From: Allobosea sp. CRIB-10
Lineage (GTDB): Bacteria; Pseudomonadota; Alphaproteobacteria; Rhizobiales; Beijerinckiaceae
Length of the DNA: 64,000 nucleotides
NCBI RefSeq assembly: GCF_900112185.1
Contig: NZ_FOKP01000002.1
Location: 248,001-312,000 of the forward strand
Reading direction: 5' to 3'
Below the pieces are notes generated by a model. That model saw only the letters and a list, made by a program, of their open reading frames with translations, searched no databases and had not been told where the DNA came from. Shown here one piece after another: positions 45,956-55,845 of the stretch; the stretch's first letter is position 1, and each line of letters begins with the position of its first letter. A program made the position numbers and the translations under genes.

Positions 45956-46648
45956 ATGGCCACGCTCCACCATTATCCGCTTTGCCCGCATTCGCGTTTC
46001 ATCCGGCTCGCCCTCGGCGAGTTCGGCCTCGATGCCACGCTGATCGAAGAGCGCGTCTGGGAACGGCGGCGCGAGTTCCTCGAGCTCAATCCGGCCGGGA
46101 CGACGCCGGTGCTGCGCGAGGATAGCGGCCTGGTCGTGCCAGGCCCGGGGCCGATCGCCGAATATCTCGACGAGACCCGCGGCCTTGCGCTGGCCGAGCG
46201 CCGCCTCCTGCCGGAAGGCCCGGGCGGGCGGATCGAGGTGCGCCGGCTGCTCGACTGGTTCAACATCAAGTTCAACGAAGAGATCACCGCTCCGCTCGTG
46301 CTGGAGAAGGTGATGAAGCGCTTCATGAGCCGCGACGAGGGCGGCGGCCCGCCGGAGATGAGCGCGATCCGCGCGGCGCGCGGCAATGTGCGCTATCATC
46401 TGCGCTACATCGCCTGGCTGACGGCGAAACGGAACTGGCTCGCCGGTGACAATCTGAGCTATGCCGATCTCGCCGCGGCGGCGCATCTTTCCTGCGTCGA
46501 CTATCTCGGCGACGTGCCCTGGGACGAGGACGAGGCTGCCCGCGCATGGTATGCGAGGATCAAGTCCAGACCGAGCTTCCGGCCGCTGCTGAGCGACCGG
46601 ATTCCCGGCATGGCGCCCTCGGCCCATTACGACGACCTGGACTTCTGA
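45956..46648 (+). CDS. Glutathione S-transferase family protein
   Basis: 230 residues from ATG 45956 ([53 protein letters not shown]). The CPHS motif at about 10-13 is a Cys-type GST/glutaredoxin-like active site. The glutathione-binding segment is [15 protein letters not shown], and the C-terminal domain carries [19 protein letters not shown]. It is a cytosolic GST of the FtsB/YfcF-like broad class. Its stop codon TGA overlaps the CTG start proposed for queG. Confidence 0.9.
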   Translation: MATLHHYPLCPHSRFIRLALGEFGLDATLIEERVWERRREFLELNPAGTTPVLREDSGLVVPGPGPIAEYLDETRGLALAERRLLPEGPGGRIEVRRLLDWFNIKFNEEITAPLVLEKVMKRFMSRDEGGGPPEMSAIRAARGNVRYHLRYIAWLTAKRNWLAGDNLSYADLAAAAHLSCVDYLGDVPWDEDEAARAWYARIKSRPSFRPLLSDRIPGMAPSAHYDDLDF

Positions 46649-47784
46649 GCCCCGACAAGCTCAAGGCCGCGATCGCCGCGCGCGCGAAGGCCGAGGGTTT
46701 TTCGGTGCTGCGCGTCGCCTCGACCGATGCGATTCCCGAGGCGCCGGGGCGCCTTGCCGGCTGGCTTGAGGCCGGCCATCACGGCGATATGACCTGGCTG
46801 ACCGAGCGCACGGCCGAGCGTGCCGATCCGGCGACATTGTGGCCGGCGGCACGCTCTGTCGTCATGCTCGGCATGAGCTATGCCGGCGAAGGCGACCCGC
46901 TCGCGGTCCTGGAGCAGCGGGATCGTGGCGCGATCTCGCTCTATGCCCGCCGGCGCGACTATCACGACGTGATCAAGGGCAAGCTGAAGAGCATCGCTGG
47001 CGTTCTGGCGGCGCGCGGCGATGCCGAGGTCAAGGTCTTCGTCGACACCGCCCCGGTGATGGAGAAGCCGCTGGCGCAGGCCGCGGGCCTCGGCTGGCAG
47101 GGCAAGCAGACAGTGCTGGTTTCGCGCCAGCATGGCGCCTGGCTCTTCCTCGGAGCGATCTACACCTCGGCGGAGCTGCCGCCGGACGAGCCTGAGCGCG
47201 ACCATTGCGGCTCCTGCACGCGCTGCCTCGACATCTGCCCGACCAAGGCTTTTCCGGCACCCTATCAGCTCGATTCGCGGCGCTGCATCGCGTATCTCAC
47301 CATCGAGCATCAGGGCCATATCGACCCAGAATTCCGCGAGGGTATCGGCAACCGCGTCTTCGGCTGTGACGACTGCCTCGCCGTCTGCCCCTGGAACAAG
47401 TTCGCGGAAGCCTCACACGAAACGCGCCTGGCGCTGAAGAGCGAGCTCGACGCGCTGCCGCTGGCCGACCTCGCAGCACTCGACGACGCTGCCTTCCGCA
47501 CGCTCTTCGCCGGCACGCCGGTGAAGCGCACCGGCCGCGAGCGCTTTGTCCGCAATGTGCTGATCGCGATCGGGAACAGCGGCGATCTGGCATTGGCCGC
47601 AAGCGCCGAAGCTCTGCTCGACGATCCCTCGCCTTTGGTGAGGGCGATGGCCGCCTGGGCGCTTTGGCAGCTTGCCCCCGATCGTGCTGCCGAACTCGCG
47701 CCAGCGCGGCTCGCGCAAGAAGCCGACCCCGAGGTCAGAGCCGAATGGACTCAGCCTTCGCCAAACCAACTGGAATCCGTATGA
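46645..47784 (+). CDS. queG: Epoxyqueuosine reductase, proposed CTG start
   Basis: 379 residues from CTG 46645 ([21 protein letters not shown]). The frame is open further upstream, but only within the GST gene, and no ATG, GTG or TTG is close to the homologous N-terminus. The protein has the B12-binding domain and two [4Fe-4S] motifs, [16 protein letters not shown] and [13 protein letters not shown], and a C-terminal HEAT-like part ([13 protein letters not shown]). It makes queuosine from epoxyqueuosine in tRNA. CTGA overlaps the GST stop and ATGA the next gene, so the three genes are translationally linked. Confidence 0.92.
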   Translation: MSPDKLKAAIAARAKAEGFSVLRVASTDAIPEAPGRLAGWLEAGHHGDMTWLTERTAERADPATLWPAARSVVMLGMSYAGEGDPLAVLEQRDRGAISLYARRRDYHDVIKGKLKSIAGVLAARGDAEVKVFVDTAPVMEKPLAQAAGLGWQGKQTVLVSRQHGAWLFLGAIYTSAELPPDEPERDHCGSCTRCLDICPTKAFPAPYQLDSRRCIAYLTIEHQGHIDPEFREGIGNRVFGCDDCLAVCPWNKFAEASHETRLALKSELDALPLADLAALDDAAFRTLFAGTPVKRTGRERFVRNVLIAIGNSGDLALAASAEALLDDPSPLVRAMAAWALWQLAPDRAAELAPARLAQEADPEVRAEWTQPSPNQLESV

Positions 47785-48647
47785 AGCTCGTCATCTTCGG
47801 CCTCGGCTATTCCGCCGGGTTCTTCGCGCGCGCCGCTTTGGCCAAGGGCTGGGAGGTCACCGGCACGGTGCGCTCGGCCGAGAAGGCCGGCGAGCTCAGC
47901 AAGCAGGGACTGCACACGCTGCTCTTCGGCGGCTTTGCAGTCTCGACGCCTCTGGCAAAGATCGTCGCCGAGGCGGACGCGGTGCTGGTCTCGGCCCAGC
48001 CGGACGAGAACGGCGACCCCGTGCTCGGCGCGCTCGCCGACAAGCTCGCCGCCGCCGAGAAACTGCGCTGGATCGGCTATCTCTCGACCATCGGCGTCTA
48101 TGGCGACCATGGCGGCGCCTGGATCGATGAAACCGCCGAATGCCGGTCGACCAGCCGGCGCTCGCGGCAACGGCTGGAGATCGAACAGGACTGGCTCGCC
48201 TTCGGCGATAGCAGCGGCAAGCCGGTCCAGGTCTTCCGCCTTTCCGGCATCTACGGCCCCGGCCGCAGCCCGATCACCAAGCTGAGGGCCGGCACCGCCA
48301 ACCGGCTGATCAAGCCCGGCCAGGTCTTCAACCGCATCCATGTCGACGACATCGCCGGCTTGCTGATGGCCTCGATCGAACAGCCGCGCGCCGGAGCGAT
48401 CTACAACGTCACCGATGACGAGCCGGCGCCGCCACAGGATGTCGTCCGCTTCGCCGCAGAGGTCTCAGGGCTTACGCCGCCGCCGGAAACCCCGTTCGAC
48501 CCGGCCAAGCTCTCGCCGATGGCGGCGAGCTTCTACAGCGAGAACAAGCGAGTCTCGAACGCGCTGGTGAAGCGCGAGCTCGGCTATGCCTTCCGCTATC
48601 CGGAGTATCGACAGGCGCTGCGCGACCTCGCCGCTGCGGGCGAGTGA
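47781..48647 (+). CDS. NAD-dependent epimerase/dehydratase-like SDR protein
   Basis: 288 residues from ATG 47781, overlapping the queG stop by 4 bp. A Rossmann domain with [32 protein letters not shown] (G-x-G-x-x-A/G type), [21 protein letters not shown], and [33 protein letters not shown]. The STIGVYGD motif replaces the usual YxxxK catalytic residues, as in the YeeZ-type SDRs. The substrate is unknown. Its link with queG and GST is only by operon structure. Confidence 0.9.
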   Translation: MKLVIFGLGYSAGFFARAALAKGWEVTGTVRSAEKAGELSKQGLHTLLFGGFAVSTPLAKIVAEADAVLVSAQPDENGDPVLGALADKLAAAEKLRWIGYLSTIGVYGDHGGAWIDETAECRSTSRRSRQRLEIEQDWLAFGDSSGKPVQVFRLSGIYGPGRSPITKLRAGTANRLIKPGQVFNRIHVDDIAGLLMASIEQPRAGAIYNVTDDEPAPPQDVVRFAAEVSGLTPPPETPFDPAKLSPMAASFYSENKRVSNALVKRELGYAFRYPEYRQALRDLAAAGE

Positions 48648-48653
48648 GCCGAA

Positions 48654-49610
48654 TCAGGCGGCGTAGCGCCCGGCGTCGCCGTCGAGATACTCGATATAGC
48701 GCCGGTCGATCGCGGCGACGGGCAGGATGACCAGCACGTCGGTGGTGCCGAACTGCTTGTCGATCACGGCGCCGGAGCCGAAGCGGGCGCCGAGGCGCAG
48801 ATAACCCTTCACCAGCGGTGGCAGGCATTTCAGCGCGAGCTTGGCGTCGACCATGCCCGCGGGCAGGCGATCCATCCCGACATGCCGCTCCGGCTGCGCC
48901 ACGACGCGCCACTCGCCCTGGGCGGTGGCGTGGTGGTGGATGAAGCTGAGCGGCAGGGCCAACATGTCGGGATCGACGCCATCGAAGCTGGCGCAGCCGA
49001 ACATCGCGTCGATGCGGTGATGCCGGCAATAGGCCCAGATGCCGTGCCAGAGCAGCTCGACCGTCTTCTTGGTGCGGTAGGGCTTCAGCACGCAGGAGCG
49101 GCCGAGCTCGAGGAAGCGCATGTCGGGATGGCGCGCCAGCAGTGGCGCGATGTCGAATTCGGATTGGGTGTAGAAGCCGCCGAGCTTGGCGACGGCCTGC
49201 TCGCGCATCAGCCGGTAGGTGCCGACCACCTTGGGCTTGATCCCGCCGAAGCGGCCACGCGCGGCGTGGTCGATGACGAGGAGATGGTCGCAGACCGCGT
49301 CGAACCGGTCAGCATCGCGGCGGAACATGCGCGAGACGACGTCGGGCTTGGCCGACATCTCCTGATAGAAGACACGATAGCGCAGGCGCTGCGCCCGCCA
49401 GATCTCGCGCGGCCCGCGCGCCAGCCGGACCTCGAGCGTGCCGGAGCGGCCGAGCGTGCCGGAGAGAGCGTCGGGACCGGGAAAAGCGAAGCCGCCAAGC
49501 TGCTTGCCGGCAGCCAACAGGTTCGACGGGGAGAAACGCTGCAACAGGGCCTGGCCGGCCGGCTTCTGCTTTGCCGGCTGACGGGAACCCTGAAAAACGT
49601 CGTGCGTCAT
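48654..49610 (-). CDS. GNAT acyltransferase, OlsB/hemolysin-like
   Basis: 318 residues from ATG 49610 (MTHDVFQGSRQ). The GNAT fold contains AQRLRYRVFYQEMSAKPD, a VVGTYRLMREQAVAKLGGFYTQSEFDIAPLL segment, FLELGRSCVLKPYRTKKTVELLWHGIWAYCRHHRIDAMFGCASFDGVDPDML and a basic ARGP/R-rich N-terminal region. These are features of the N-acyl-ornithine synthase OlsB family. OlsB makes lyso-ornithine lipid, a phosphorus-free membrane lipid. No olsA partner is in the window, so the role is inferred from sequence only. Confidence 0.8.
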   Translation of the reverse strand: MTHDVFQGSRQPAKQKPAGQALLQRFSPSNLLAAGKQLGGFAFPGPDALSGTLGRSGTLEVRLARGPREIWRAQRLRYRVFYQEMSAKPDVVSRMFRRDADRFDAVCDHLLVIDHAARGRFGGIKPKVVGTYRLMREQAVAKLGGFYTQSEFDIAPLLARHPDMRFLELGRSCVLKPYRTKKTVELLWHGIWAYCRHHRIDAMFGCASFDGVDPDMLALPLSFIHHHATAQGEWRVVAQPERHVGMDRLPAGMVDAKLALKCLPPLVKGYLRLGARFGSGAVIDKQFGTTDVLVILPVAAIDRRYIEYLDGDAGRYAA

Positions 49611-49734
49611 AGACGGTCTGGCCCCTGCGATCTCGGATCGGCGCATGACAGCTCTGCGCCGACCGTCTTACGGGATCGCGACAAAACTACGTCACTGCGA
49701 TGACGAAGCCAACCGTCTGTGGAGGAAACCCGGC

Positions 49735-51831
49735 TCAGGCCGACAGCATTTGTGTCGTTCGCAGATGCGAAAGCCGCTCGATCCAGCCGCGTAACTGCTC
49801 GCGCGAGAGCGGCTTAGCCAGGCAATCATCCATGCCGGCGGCGAGCGCCTCGCGCCGGTCCTCCTCCGCCGTGTTGGCGGTCACGGCAACAATCGGTAGC
49901 CGCTCCGAGCCTGGCGCCTTCTCGGCCGCACGTATCCGCCGGGCGACGGCGAGCCCGTCCAGTACCGGCATGCGGACATCAAGCAAGGCGAGATCGAAGC
50001 CTTTCACCTCGCCCGAGCGCGCCTCCTCGATCAAACGAACAGCCTCGCCGCCATCGCGCGCCCAGACCGCGCTGCAGCCGAATCGCTCCAGGCTGCGGGT
50101 CAGCAGCAGCGCGTTGATCTCGTTGTCCTCGGCGACGAGGACCCGCAGACCGGCGACAGGCTGCCGTGCCGAGGCGACGCCGGCCGGCGCTGCGACAGCT
50201 GTGCCCTGCGAGCGCTTGACGGGATCGAGCCGCACCTGGAGCGAGCGGGCTCGGACCGGCTTGACGAGGAACCCACTGAAGCCCGCGGCATAGGGCGAGC
50301 CGAAGCTGCGGCGCTCGGCTGGCGCCAGCATGATCACGATGTCGGCGACGCCGGCCCGGCGCGCCGCGGCTGCCACAGCCTCGATCTCGCCGCCCGGGAG
50401 GTTGCGATCGATCAGCACCGCGGACGGGGCCGAATCGCCGGCGAGCTCGGCAAAGGCCTGAGCATGATCGCCAGCCTGCACAACCTGTGCGCCCATGCGT
50501 TCGAGGCAGGCGACGATATGCGCGGCGCTGAACGGCGCGGAAGACGCGACCAGGATGCGCCGGCCTGCCCAATCCGGCGAAGCGGGAGAGGCGCCGGCGT
50601 CCACGGCTGCCCGCAACGGCAGGGCCAACCGGAACAGCGCGCCGCATCCCTCGCGATTGGTGGCCTCGATGTCTCCGCCCATCGCGCGGGCGAGCCGACG
50701 GGCAATGGCGAGGCCGAGGCCGGTGCCGACCTGCTCGCGGTGGCCGGTCATGCCGCCCTGCTCGAACTCCTCGAAGATCGTCGCCAGGCGTTCCGGCGGG
50801 ATGCCTGGACCGGTGTCGGCGATGCTGACGACGAACCCGCCAGCGACTGCGTCCGCCTCGATGCCGACGCCACCCTCTTGCGTGAACTTCACGGCATTGC
50901 CGACGAGATTGAGCAGAATCTGGCGCAGGCGCTCGGCGTCTCCGACGAGCTGCCCAGGCAAGTCCGGCCCGAGCAAGGCGGAGATCTCAATGCCCTTGGC
51001 TTGAGCGCGTGGCGCCATCAGCTCGGTCACATCCTCGATCAGCGCAGCCGGATCGAACGGCGTATCGAGGAGTTCGAGCTTGCCGGCCTCGACCTTGGCG
51101 AAGTCGAGGATGTCGTCGACGAGACCGAGCAAGGCCTCGCCGGAGCTGCGCAGTGCCTTGACGTAAGTGCTCTGCTCCGGATCGAGCCTGGTGTCGCCGA
51201 GCAGATCGGCCATGCCCAGAATGCCGTTGAGCGGGGTGCGGAACTCGTGGCTGACGGTCGCGAGAAAACGCGACTTGGCAGCGCTCGCCTCCTCGGCCCG
51301 GCTGCGCGCCTCCTCAAGCGCCGTTTCAGTCGCGATCCGCCCGCTGATCTCGCGGCCGACACGCTGCAACACGGTCTGCCCGGCGGCGACCGGCACGATC
51401 GTCTCGACCCAGGATAACCAGCGTTCGCCCTCTTGCGTCTCGATGCACTCGTCGACGACGCGGGCACCATTTGGCAGCACCTGGACCGGCCGAGCAATAC
51501 GGACGCGCGGCTGTTCGACGCTGCCGACGGCCTCGACCTCGCTCTTGCCGATCAGCGCCGCATAGGCGGCGTTGGCGTAAATGATCCGGCCCTCGCTGCG
51601 ACGCACGATCAGATCGCCCTGCGCCTCGATCAGGCTGCGATAGCGCTCCTCGCTGTCGGCAAGCACCCAGAGCCGGTCACTGAGCTTCTCGACATCGGCC
51701 GTCAGAGCCCGCGCCTGCTGCGTGATCTCCTGCCGCTCGCGCAGCAGGCGGATCGCTACGACGGCACACGCAATCGCCAGGGCGACGGCGGCGCCAGACA
51801 GCAGGACGGCGAAGGACGGCAGCTCGATCAT
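49735..51831 (-). CDS. Hybrid sensor histidine kinase with two receiver domains
   Basis: 698 residues. One membrane helix (about 8-30), a PAS domain (about 58-160), HisKA with SHEFRTPLNG (H195), HATPase (about 300-405: NLVGNAVKFT, DTGPGIPPERL, GTGLGLAIARRLARAMGG), then a degenerate receiver (about 420-535) in which the first acidic pair is replaced by ASSAP, and an intact receiver (about 555-690) with VAEDNEIN and LALLDVRMPVLDG. The degenerate first receiver probably only modulates; the second can be phosphorylated. No cognate response regulator or Hpt protein is adjacent. Confidence 0.93.
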   Translation of the reverse strand: MIELPSFAVLLSGAAVALAIACAVVAIRLLRERQEITQQARALTADVEKLSDRLWVLADSEERYRSLIEAQGDLIVRRSEGRIIYANAAYAALIGKSEVEAVGSVEQPRVRIARPVQVLPNGARVVDECIETQEGERWLSWVETIVPVAAGQTVLQRVGREISGRIATETALEEARSRAEEASAAKSRFLATVSHEFRTPLNGILGMADLLGDTRLDPEQSTYVKALRSSGEALLGLVDDILDFAKVEAGKLELLDTPFDPAALIEDVTELMAPRAQAKGIEISALLGPDLPGQLVGDAERLRQILLNLVGNAVKFTQEGGVGIEADAVAGGFVVSIADTGPGIPPERLATIFEEFEQGGMTGHREQVGTGLGLAIARRLARAMGGDIEATNREGCGALFRLALPLRAAVDAGASPASPDWAGRRILVASSAPFSAAHIVACLERMGAQVVQAGDHAQAFAELAGDSAPSAVLIDRNLPGGEIEAVAAAARRAGVADIVIMLAPAERRSFGSPYAAGFSGFLVKPVRARSLQVRLDPVKRSQGTAVAAPAGVASARQPVAGLRVLVAEDNEINALLLTRSLERFGCSAVWARDGGEAVRLIEEARSGEVKGFDLALLDVRMPVLDGLAVARRIRAAEKAPGSERLPIVAVTANTAEEDRREALAAGMDDCLAKPLSREQLRGWIERLSHLRTTQMLSA

Positions 51832-51939
51832 GCCATACCATCTAGCATCGACCCTCTTGAGAAAGGGTTCGCCCCATCAGCGAGGGTGCCAGATGGTTTG
51901 AATGGTTTCGTTAACCTTTCATCAGGCGGCAATCCGTCG

Positions 51940-53478
51940 TCAGGCAGCCTGGGCCGCCTGGTCGATGCGCGAGCGATAGGACAGCGCCTCCGCGAGATGA
52001 ATGCGCCCGAGCCGGTCCTCGCCGTCGAGATCGGCGAGCGTGCGCGCGACCTTGAGGACGCGGTGATAGCCGCGCGCCGTCAGCCGCATCGCCTCGGCGG
52101 CGTTTCGGAGCAGCGCGAGCCCGGCCGCATCCGGCCGCGCCACCTCGTCGAGTTGCGCGGACGGACAACGGGCATTGGTGGTACCGCCCGGAAGCCCGAG
52201 CGCGGCGTAGCGCTCCGATTGGCGGGCACGAGCCGCGGCGACGCGGGCGGCGACCTCGGCCGAGCCCTCGGCCGCGGCCGGCAGGATGAGATCGGCGGCG
52301 GTCAGCGCGGGTACGTCGATGGTGATGTCGATCCGGTCCAGCATCGGGCCGGAGATCCTCGCCTGGTAGCCCGCCATGCAGCGCTCGTTCGGCTGCCGGC
52401 GGCAGGCATAGCCGGGCTCGGTCGCCTTGCCGCAGCGGCAGGGATTCATCGCCGCGATCAGCTGGAACTTGGCGGGATAGACGGTGCGGTGATTGGCGCG
52501 CGAGATCAGCACCTCGCCGGTCTCCATCGGCTGGCGCAAGGCATCGAGCGCCTGCGCCTGGAACTCCGGCAACTCGTCGAGGAAGAGCACGCCGTGATGG
52601 GCGAGCGAGACCTCGCCCGGCTTGGCCTGCAGCCCGCCACCGACCAGCGCCGCCATCGAGGCGGAATGATGCGGTGCGCGGAAGGGGCGCCGGTCGGTCA
52701 GCTCCCCATCGGCGAGATGGCCGGCGACCGAGAGCACCATCGAGACCTCGAGCAATTCGCGCGGATCGAGCGGCGGCAGGATCGAGGGCAGCCGGCTCGC
52801 CAGCATCGACTTGCCGGCACCGGGCGGCCCGTTCATCAAGAGGTTATGGCCGCCGGCCGCAGCGATCTCGAGCACGCGCTTGGCGCTTTCCTGGCCCTTG
52901 ATCTCGCGCAGATCCGGCAGCGGCCCGCTCTGGCGGGCGACGGCGGGCTGCGGCCGCGCCATCACCTGCGTGCCCTTGAAATGGTTGGCGAGCTGGATCA
53001 GCGAGCGCGGCGCGAGGATGTCGAGATCGCGGGCCGCCCAGGCCGCCTCCGGCCCGCTCGCGGCCGGGCAGATCAGCCCCTGCCCTCGGCCATAGGCCGC
53101 GATCGCAGCCGGCAGCACGCCGGCGACCGGTGTGATCGAGCCGTCGAGGGCGAGTTCGCCGAGCACAGTGTAGCCGGCGAGCGCATCGGCCGGAATCGCG
53201 CCGATCGCCGCCATGACGCCGAGCGCGATCGGCAGGTCGTAATGGCTGCCTTCCTTGGGCAGGTCAGCCGGAGCGAGGTTGACGGTGATGCGCTTGGCCG
53301 GCAGCGCCAGCCCCGAGGCGATCAGCGCGGCGCGCACCCGCTCCTTGCTCTCGCCGACAGCCTTGTCGGGCAGGCCGACGAGAATGAAGGCGACGCCGCC
53401 CGGCGTGACCTGGACCTGGACATCGACGGCGCGCGCCTCGATGCCTTCGAATGCCACCGTCGCGACCCGCGTCACCAT
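51940..53478 (-). CDS. YifB/ComM family Mg-chelatase-like AAA ATPase
   Basis: 512 residues. An N-terminal LON-like domain (about 1-180: TRVATVAFEGIEARAVDVQVQVTPGGVAFILVGLPDKAVGESKERVRAAL), an AAA domain with Walker A NGPPGAGKSML (about 216-226) and VLFLDELPEF (Walker B), and a C-terminal Mg-chelatase domain (LDRIDITIDVPAL...GYHRVLKVARTLADL). ComM/YifB hexamers assist branch migration in natural transformation. It is monocistronic downstream of the TRAP permease gene (73 bp). Confidence 0.93.
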   Translation of the reverse strand: MVTRVATVAFEGIEARAVDVQVQVTPGGVAFILVGLPDKAVGESKERVRAALIASGLALPAKRITVNLAPADLPKEGSHYDLPIALGVMAAIGAIPADALAGYTVLGELALDGSITPVAGVLPAAIAAYGRGQGLICPAASGPEAAWAARDLDILAPRSLIQLANHFKGTQVMARPQPAVARQSGPLPDLREIKGQESAKRVLEIAAAGGHNLLMNGPPGAGKSMLASRLPSILPPLDPRELLEVSMVLSVAGHLADGELTDRRPFRAPHHSASMAALVGGGLQAKPGEVSLAHHGVLFLDELPEFQAQALDALRQPMETGEVLISRANHRTVYPAKFQLIAAMNPCRCGKATEPGYACRRQPNERCMAGYQARISGPMLDRIDITIDVPALTAADLILPAAAEGSAEVAARVAAARARQSERYAALGLPGGTTNARCPSAQLDEVARPDAAGLALLRNAAEAMRLTARGYHRVLKVARTLADLDGEDRLGRIHLAEALSYRSRIDQAAQAA

Positions 53479-53551
53479 TCCAGCGCACCCCGTCCCCGCG
53501 CAGTGACGCTAGCGGAAGCGCGTCAGGGTTGCAAGAACATATCAGGAACTT

Positions 53552-55717
53552 CTACGCTGGCGCGACAGCTGCTTTCCGCGCGAGCGCCTGCCGCAGCAGC
53601 ACCGGCGCCGCGATCACCAGACCAAGCGCGACACTCATCGGCATCGCCAGGATCAGCGGCAGCGCGGCGATTCCGAGGATCAGCCGCTCCCACATCGCCA
53701 GCGGCGCCAGCAGCCAGCCCGAGAAGGCGGCGGAGAGCAGGGTGATGCTGGCGAGGCAGGCCGCGGTCGAGCCGATCAGCTCCGTCCAGGTGAAGCTCGG
53801 CACCATGATCAGCATCGAGGGCGAGAACACGAAGACGAAGGGCACCAGCACCTTGCCGAGCGCCAGCCGAAAGGCGGTGTTGCCGGTCTTGAACGGGTCG
53901 GCGCCGGCCATGCTCGCCCCGGCATAGGCGGCGATCGCGACCGGCGGCGTCACGTCGGCGAGCACGCCGTAATAGAAGACGAAGAAATGGGCGACGAGCG
54001 GGTTGACGCCGAGCATGCCGAGCGCCGGCGCCGCCACCGTCACCATGATGATGTAGTTCGCCGTGGTCGGCACGCCGCAGCCGAGCAGGATGCAGACGAT
54101 GCCGGTCAGCAGCAGCGTGAAGAACAGGGTCGCGGTCTTCACGTCGAAGGGCAGGAACGGGACGAGATCGAGCACGCCCTTGGCCCATTGATCGGCGAGC
54201 GAAGTCACGATCCAGGAGATCTTGAAGCCGACGCCGGTCAGGGTGACGACACCGACGATGATGCCGACCGTCGCCGCAGCGGCGCCGACGCCGATGGCGT
54301 ATTTGGCGCCGAGGATGAAGGCGTCGACCATGTCGTTGACGCGCTTGCGACCCTCGGCCGACTTCAGCAGTACGCCATGGGCCATGACCGCGAAGGCGGC
54401 GAGCGTGAAGGCGGCGTTCACGCCGGGCACACGCAGGAATTCGGTCGGCGCGGCGATGCCTATCGCCAGGGCGAAGGCCAGCGCCGAAGCGGCGCGGTAA
54501 TGCGCGAGGCCGACCAGCATGCAGCCGGTGATGCCCCAGAAGGCGGCGAGATAGGGCGTATAACCAGTGAAGAGCACGACGATCAGGCCGAAGAGCGGCG
54601 CGATCGTCGGCCAATCGCGGGCGAAGACCTCTTTCAGCTTGGGCGCCTCGGCATCGGTCATGCCGCGCATGCCGTTGCGCCTGGCTTCGAAATGCACCTG
54701 CATCAGCACGCCGAAGAAGTGCATGAAGGCCGGAATCACCGCGGCGATGACGATGGTCGCATAAGGCAGATTCAGGAACTCGACCATCAGGAAGGCGGCG
54801 GCGCCCATGATCGGCGGGGTGATCTGGCCGCCGGTCGCTGCCGTCGATTCGACGGCAGCAGCAAAGTGACGCTGGTAGCCGAGCCGGATCATCATCGGGA
54901 TCGTCAGCGAGCCCACGGTGACGGTGTTCGCCACCGAGGAGCCCGAGATCATGCCGAACAGGGCCGAACCGAAGATCGAGACCTTGGCCGGCCCGCCGGC
55001 GAAACGACCGGCGACGGCAGCGGCGACACCTAGGAACAACCGGCCGAGGCCGATGCGCGTCGCCAGCACGCCGAACAGCACGAAATGGAAGACATAGGTC
55101 GCGACCACGCCGAGCGCGACGCCGTAGACGCCCTGGCTGGTCAGATAGAGATGATTGACCAGCACCGACCAGGTCGCGCCCGGATGCAGGAAGATGCCGG
55201 GAAACCAGGGACCGAAGATCGCATAGATCATGGCGAAGAGCGCGATCAGCGGCAGGCCCCAGCCGATGGCGCGGCGCGTCGCCTCGATCATCAAGACGAT
55301 CGTGATCGTGCCCATGACGACGTCGAGCGTCGAAGGATTGCCGACACGGAAGACCAGATCCTCGAAGATGTAGGGCACGTAGAGGCTGGCGACGGCAACC
55401 GCTGCGGCGCAGATCCAGTCATAGAGCGGCACGCCGCCCGGGCGCCAGAAAGTCGAGGCGTGCACCGTTCTGGCGTCGCTCTTGCGCGCGGAGAAGACGA
55501 GGAAGATCAGCCCGAGCACGAAGGCGAGATGGATGCCGCGATGCGTCGTCTCGCGCAGCAGGCCGAAGCCGGCGGTGTAATAGTGGAAGGCCGAGAGCGC
55601 GAGCAGCAATCCGCCGATGATCAGCGCCGTGCCATGCGGCACCTTGCGGAACGCCATTTCTGGATCGAGCTCTTCCTCGAGCCTGGCGAGTTCGGCGGCG
55701 GAGGGCTGGTTGGCCAT
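53552..55717 (-). CDS. TRAP transporter fused permease, 4TM/12TM
   Basis: 721 residues from ATG 55717 (MANQPSAAELARLEEEL); a start 16 codons further up is possible. It is the fused small (DctQ-like) and large (DctM-like) membrane subunit of TAXI-type TRAP carriers: four N-terminal helices, then GSALFGMISGSSVANTVTVGSLTIPMMIRLGY, ATGGQITPPIMGAAAFLMVEFL and GVGFKISWIVTSLADQW. It moves the ligand delivered by the TAXI receptor 129 bp upstream, driven by the sodium gradient. The order is receptor, then permease. Confidence 0.94.
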   Translation of the reverse strand: MANQPSAAELARLEEELDPEMAFRKVPHGTALIIGGLLLALSAFHYYTAGFGLLRETTHRGIHLAFVLGLIFLVFSARKSDARTVHASTFWRPGGVPLYDWICAAAVAVASLYVPYIFEDLVFRVGNPSTLDVVMGTITIVLMIEATRRAIGWGLPLIALFAMIYAIFGPWFPGIFLHPGATWSVLVNHLYLTSQGVYGVALGVVATYVFHFVLFGVLATRIGLGRLFLGVAAAVAGRFAGGPAKVSIFGSALFGMISGSSVANTVTVGSLTIPMMIRLGYQRHFAAAVESTAATGGQITPPIMGAAAFLMVEFLNLPYATIVIAAVIPAFMHFFGVLMQVHFEARRNGMRGMTDAEAPKLKEVFARDWPTIAPLFGLIVVLFTGYTPYLAAFWGITGCMLVGLAHYRAASALAFALAIGIAAPTEFLRVPGVNAAFTLAAFAVMAHGVLLKSAEGRKRVNDMVDAFILGAKYAIGVGAAAATVGIIVGVVTLTGVGFKISWIVTSLADQWAKGVLDLVPFLPFDVKTATLFFTLLLTGIVCILLGCGVPTTANYIIMVTVAAPALGMLGVNPLVAHFFVFYYGVLADVTPPVAIAAYAGASMAGADPFKTGNTAFRLALGKVLVPFVFVFSPSMLIMVPSFTWTELIGSTAACLASITLLSAAFSGWLLAPLAMWERLILGIAALPLILAMPMSVALGLVIAAPVLLRQALARKAAVAPA

Positions 55718-55762
55718 GGTGGACTTTCGATACGTCGCGCCTTTGGGCGCAGGCGAAACCTT

Positions 55763-55836
55763 CATTCTCGGGCGGCACGAGGTGCCGGCCCGAGAATCGT
55801 GGGCAAGGGATGCTCAGGGCAGGCCCGAGCATGACG
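55763..55836. repeat. Intergenic palindromic repeat, family 2, copy 2
   Basis: CATTCTCGGG (55763-55772) pairs with CCCGAGAAT (55789-55797), and ATGCTC (55810-55815) pairs with GAGCAT (55827-55832), followed by GACG. The order and arms match the 6803-6909 copy. It sits between the TAXI gene and the TRAP permease gene and so is transcribed; it may process the message and set a higher receptor level. Confidence 0.75.
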
Positions 55837-55845
55837 CCTATGGCG

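Noticed and set aside
51433..53745. 770-codon frame antisense to the YifB gene and part of the kinase gene
   Set aside because: Gln/Arg/Gly-rich without any domain; shadow of real genes.
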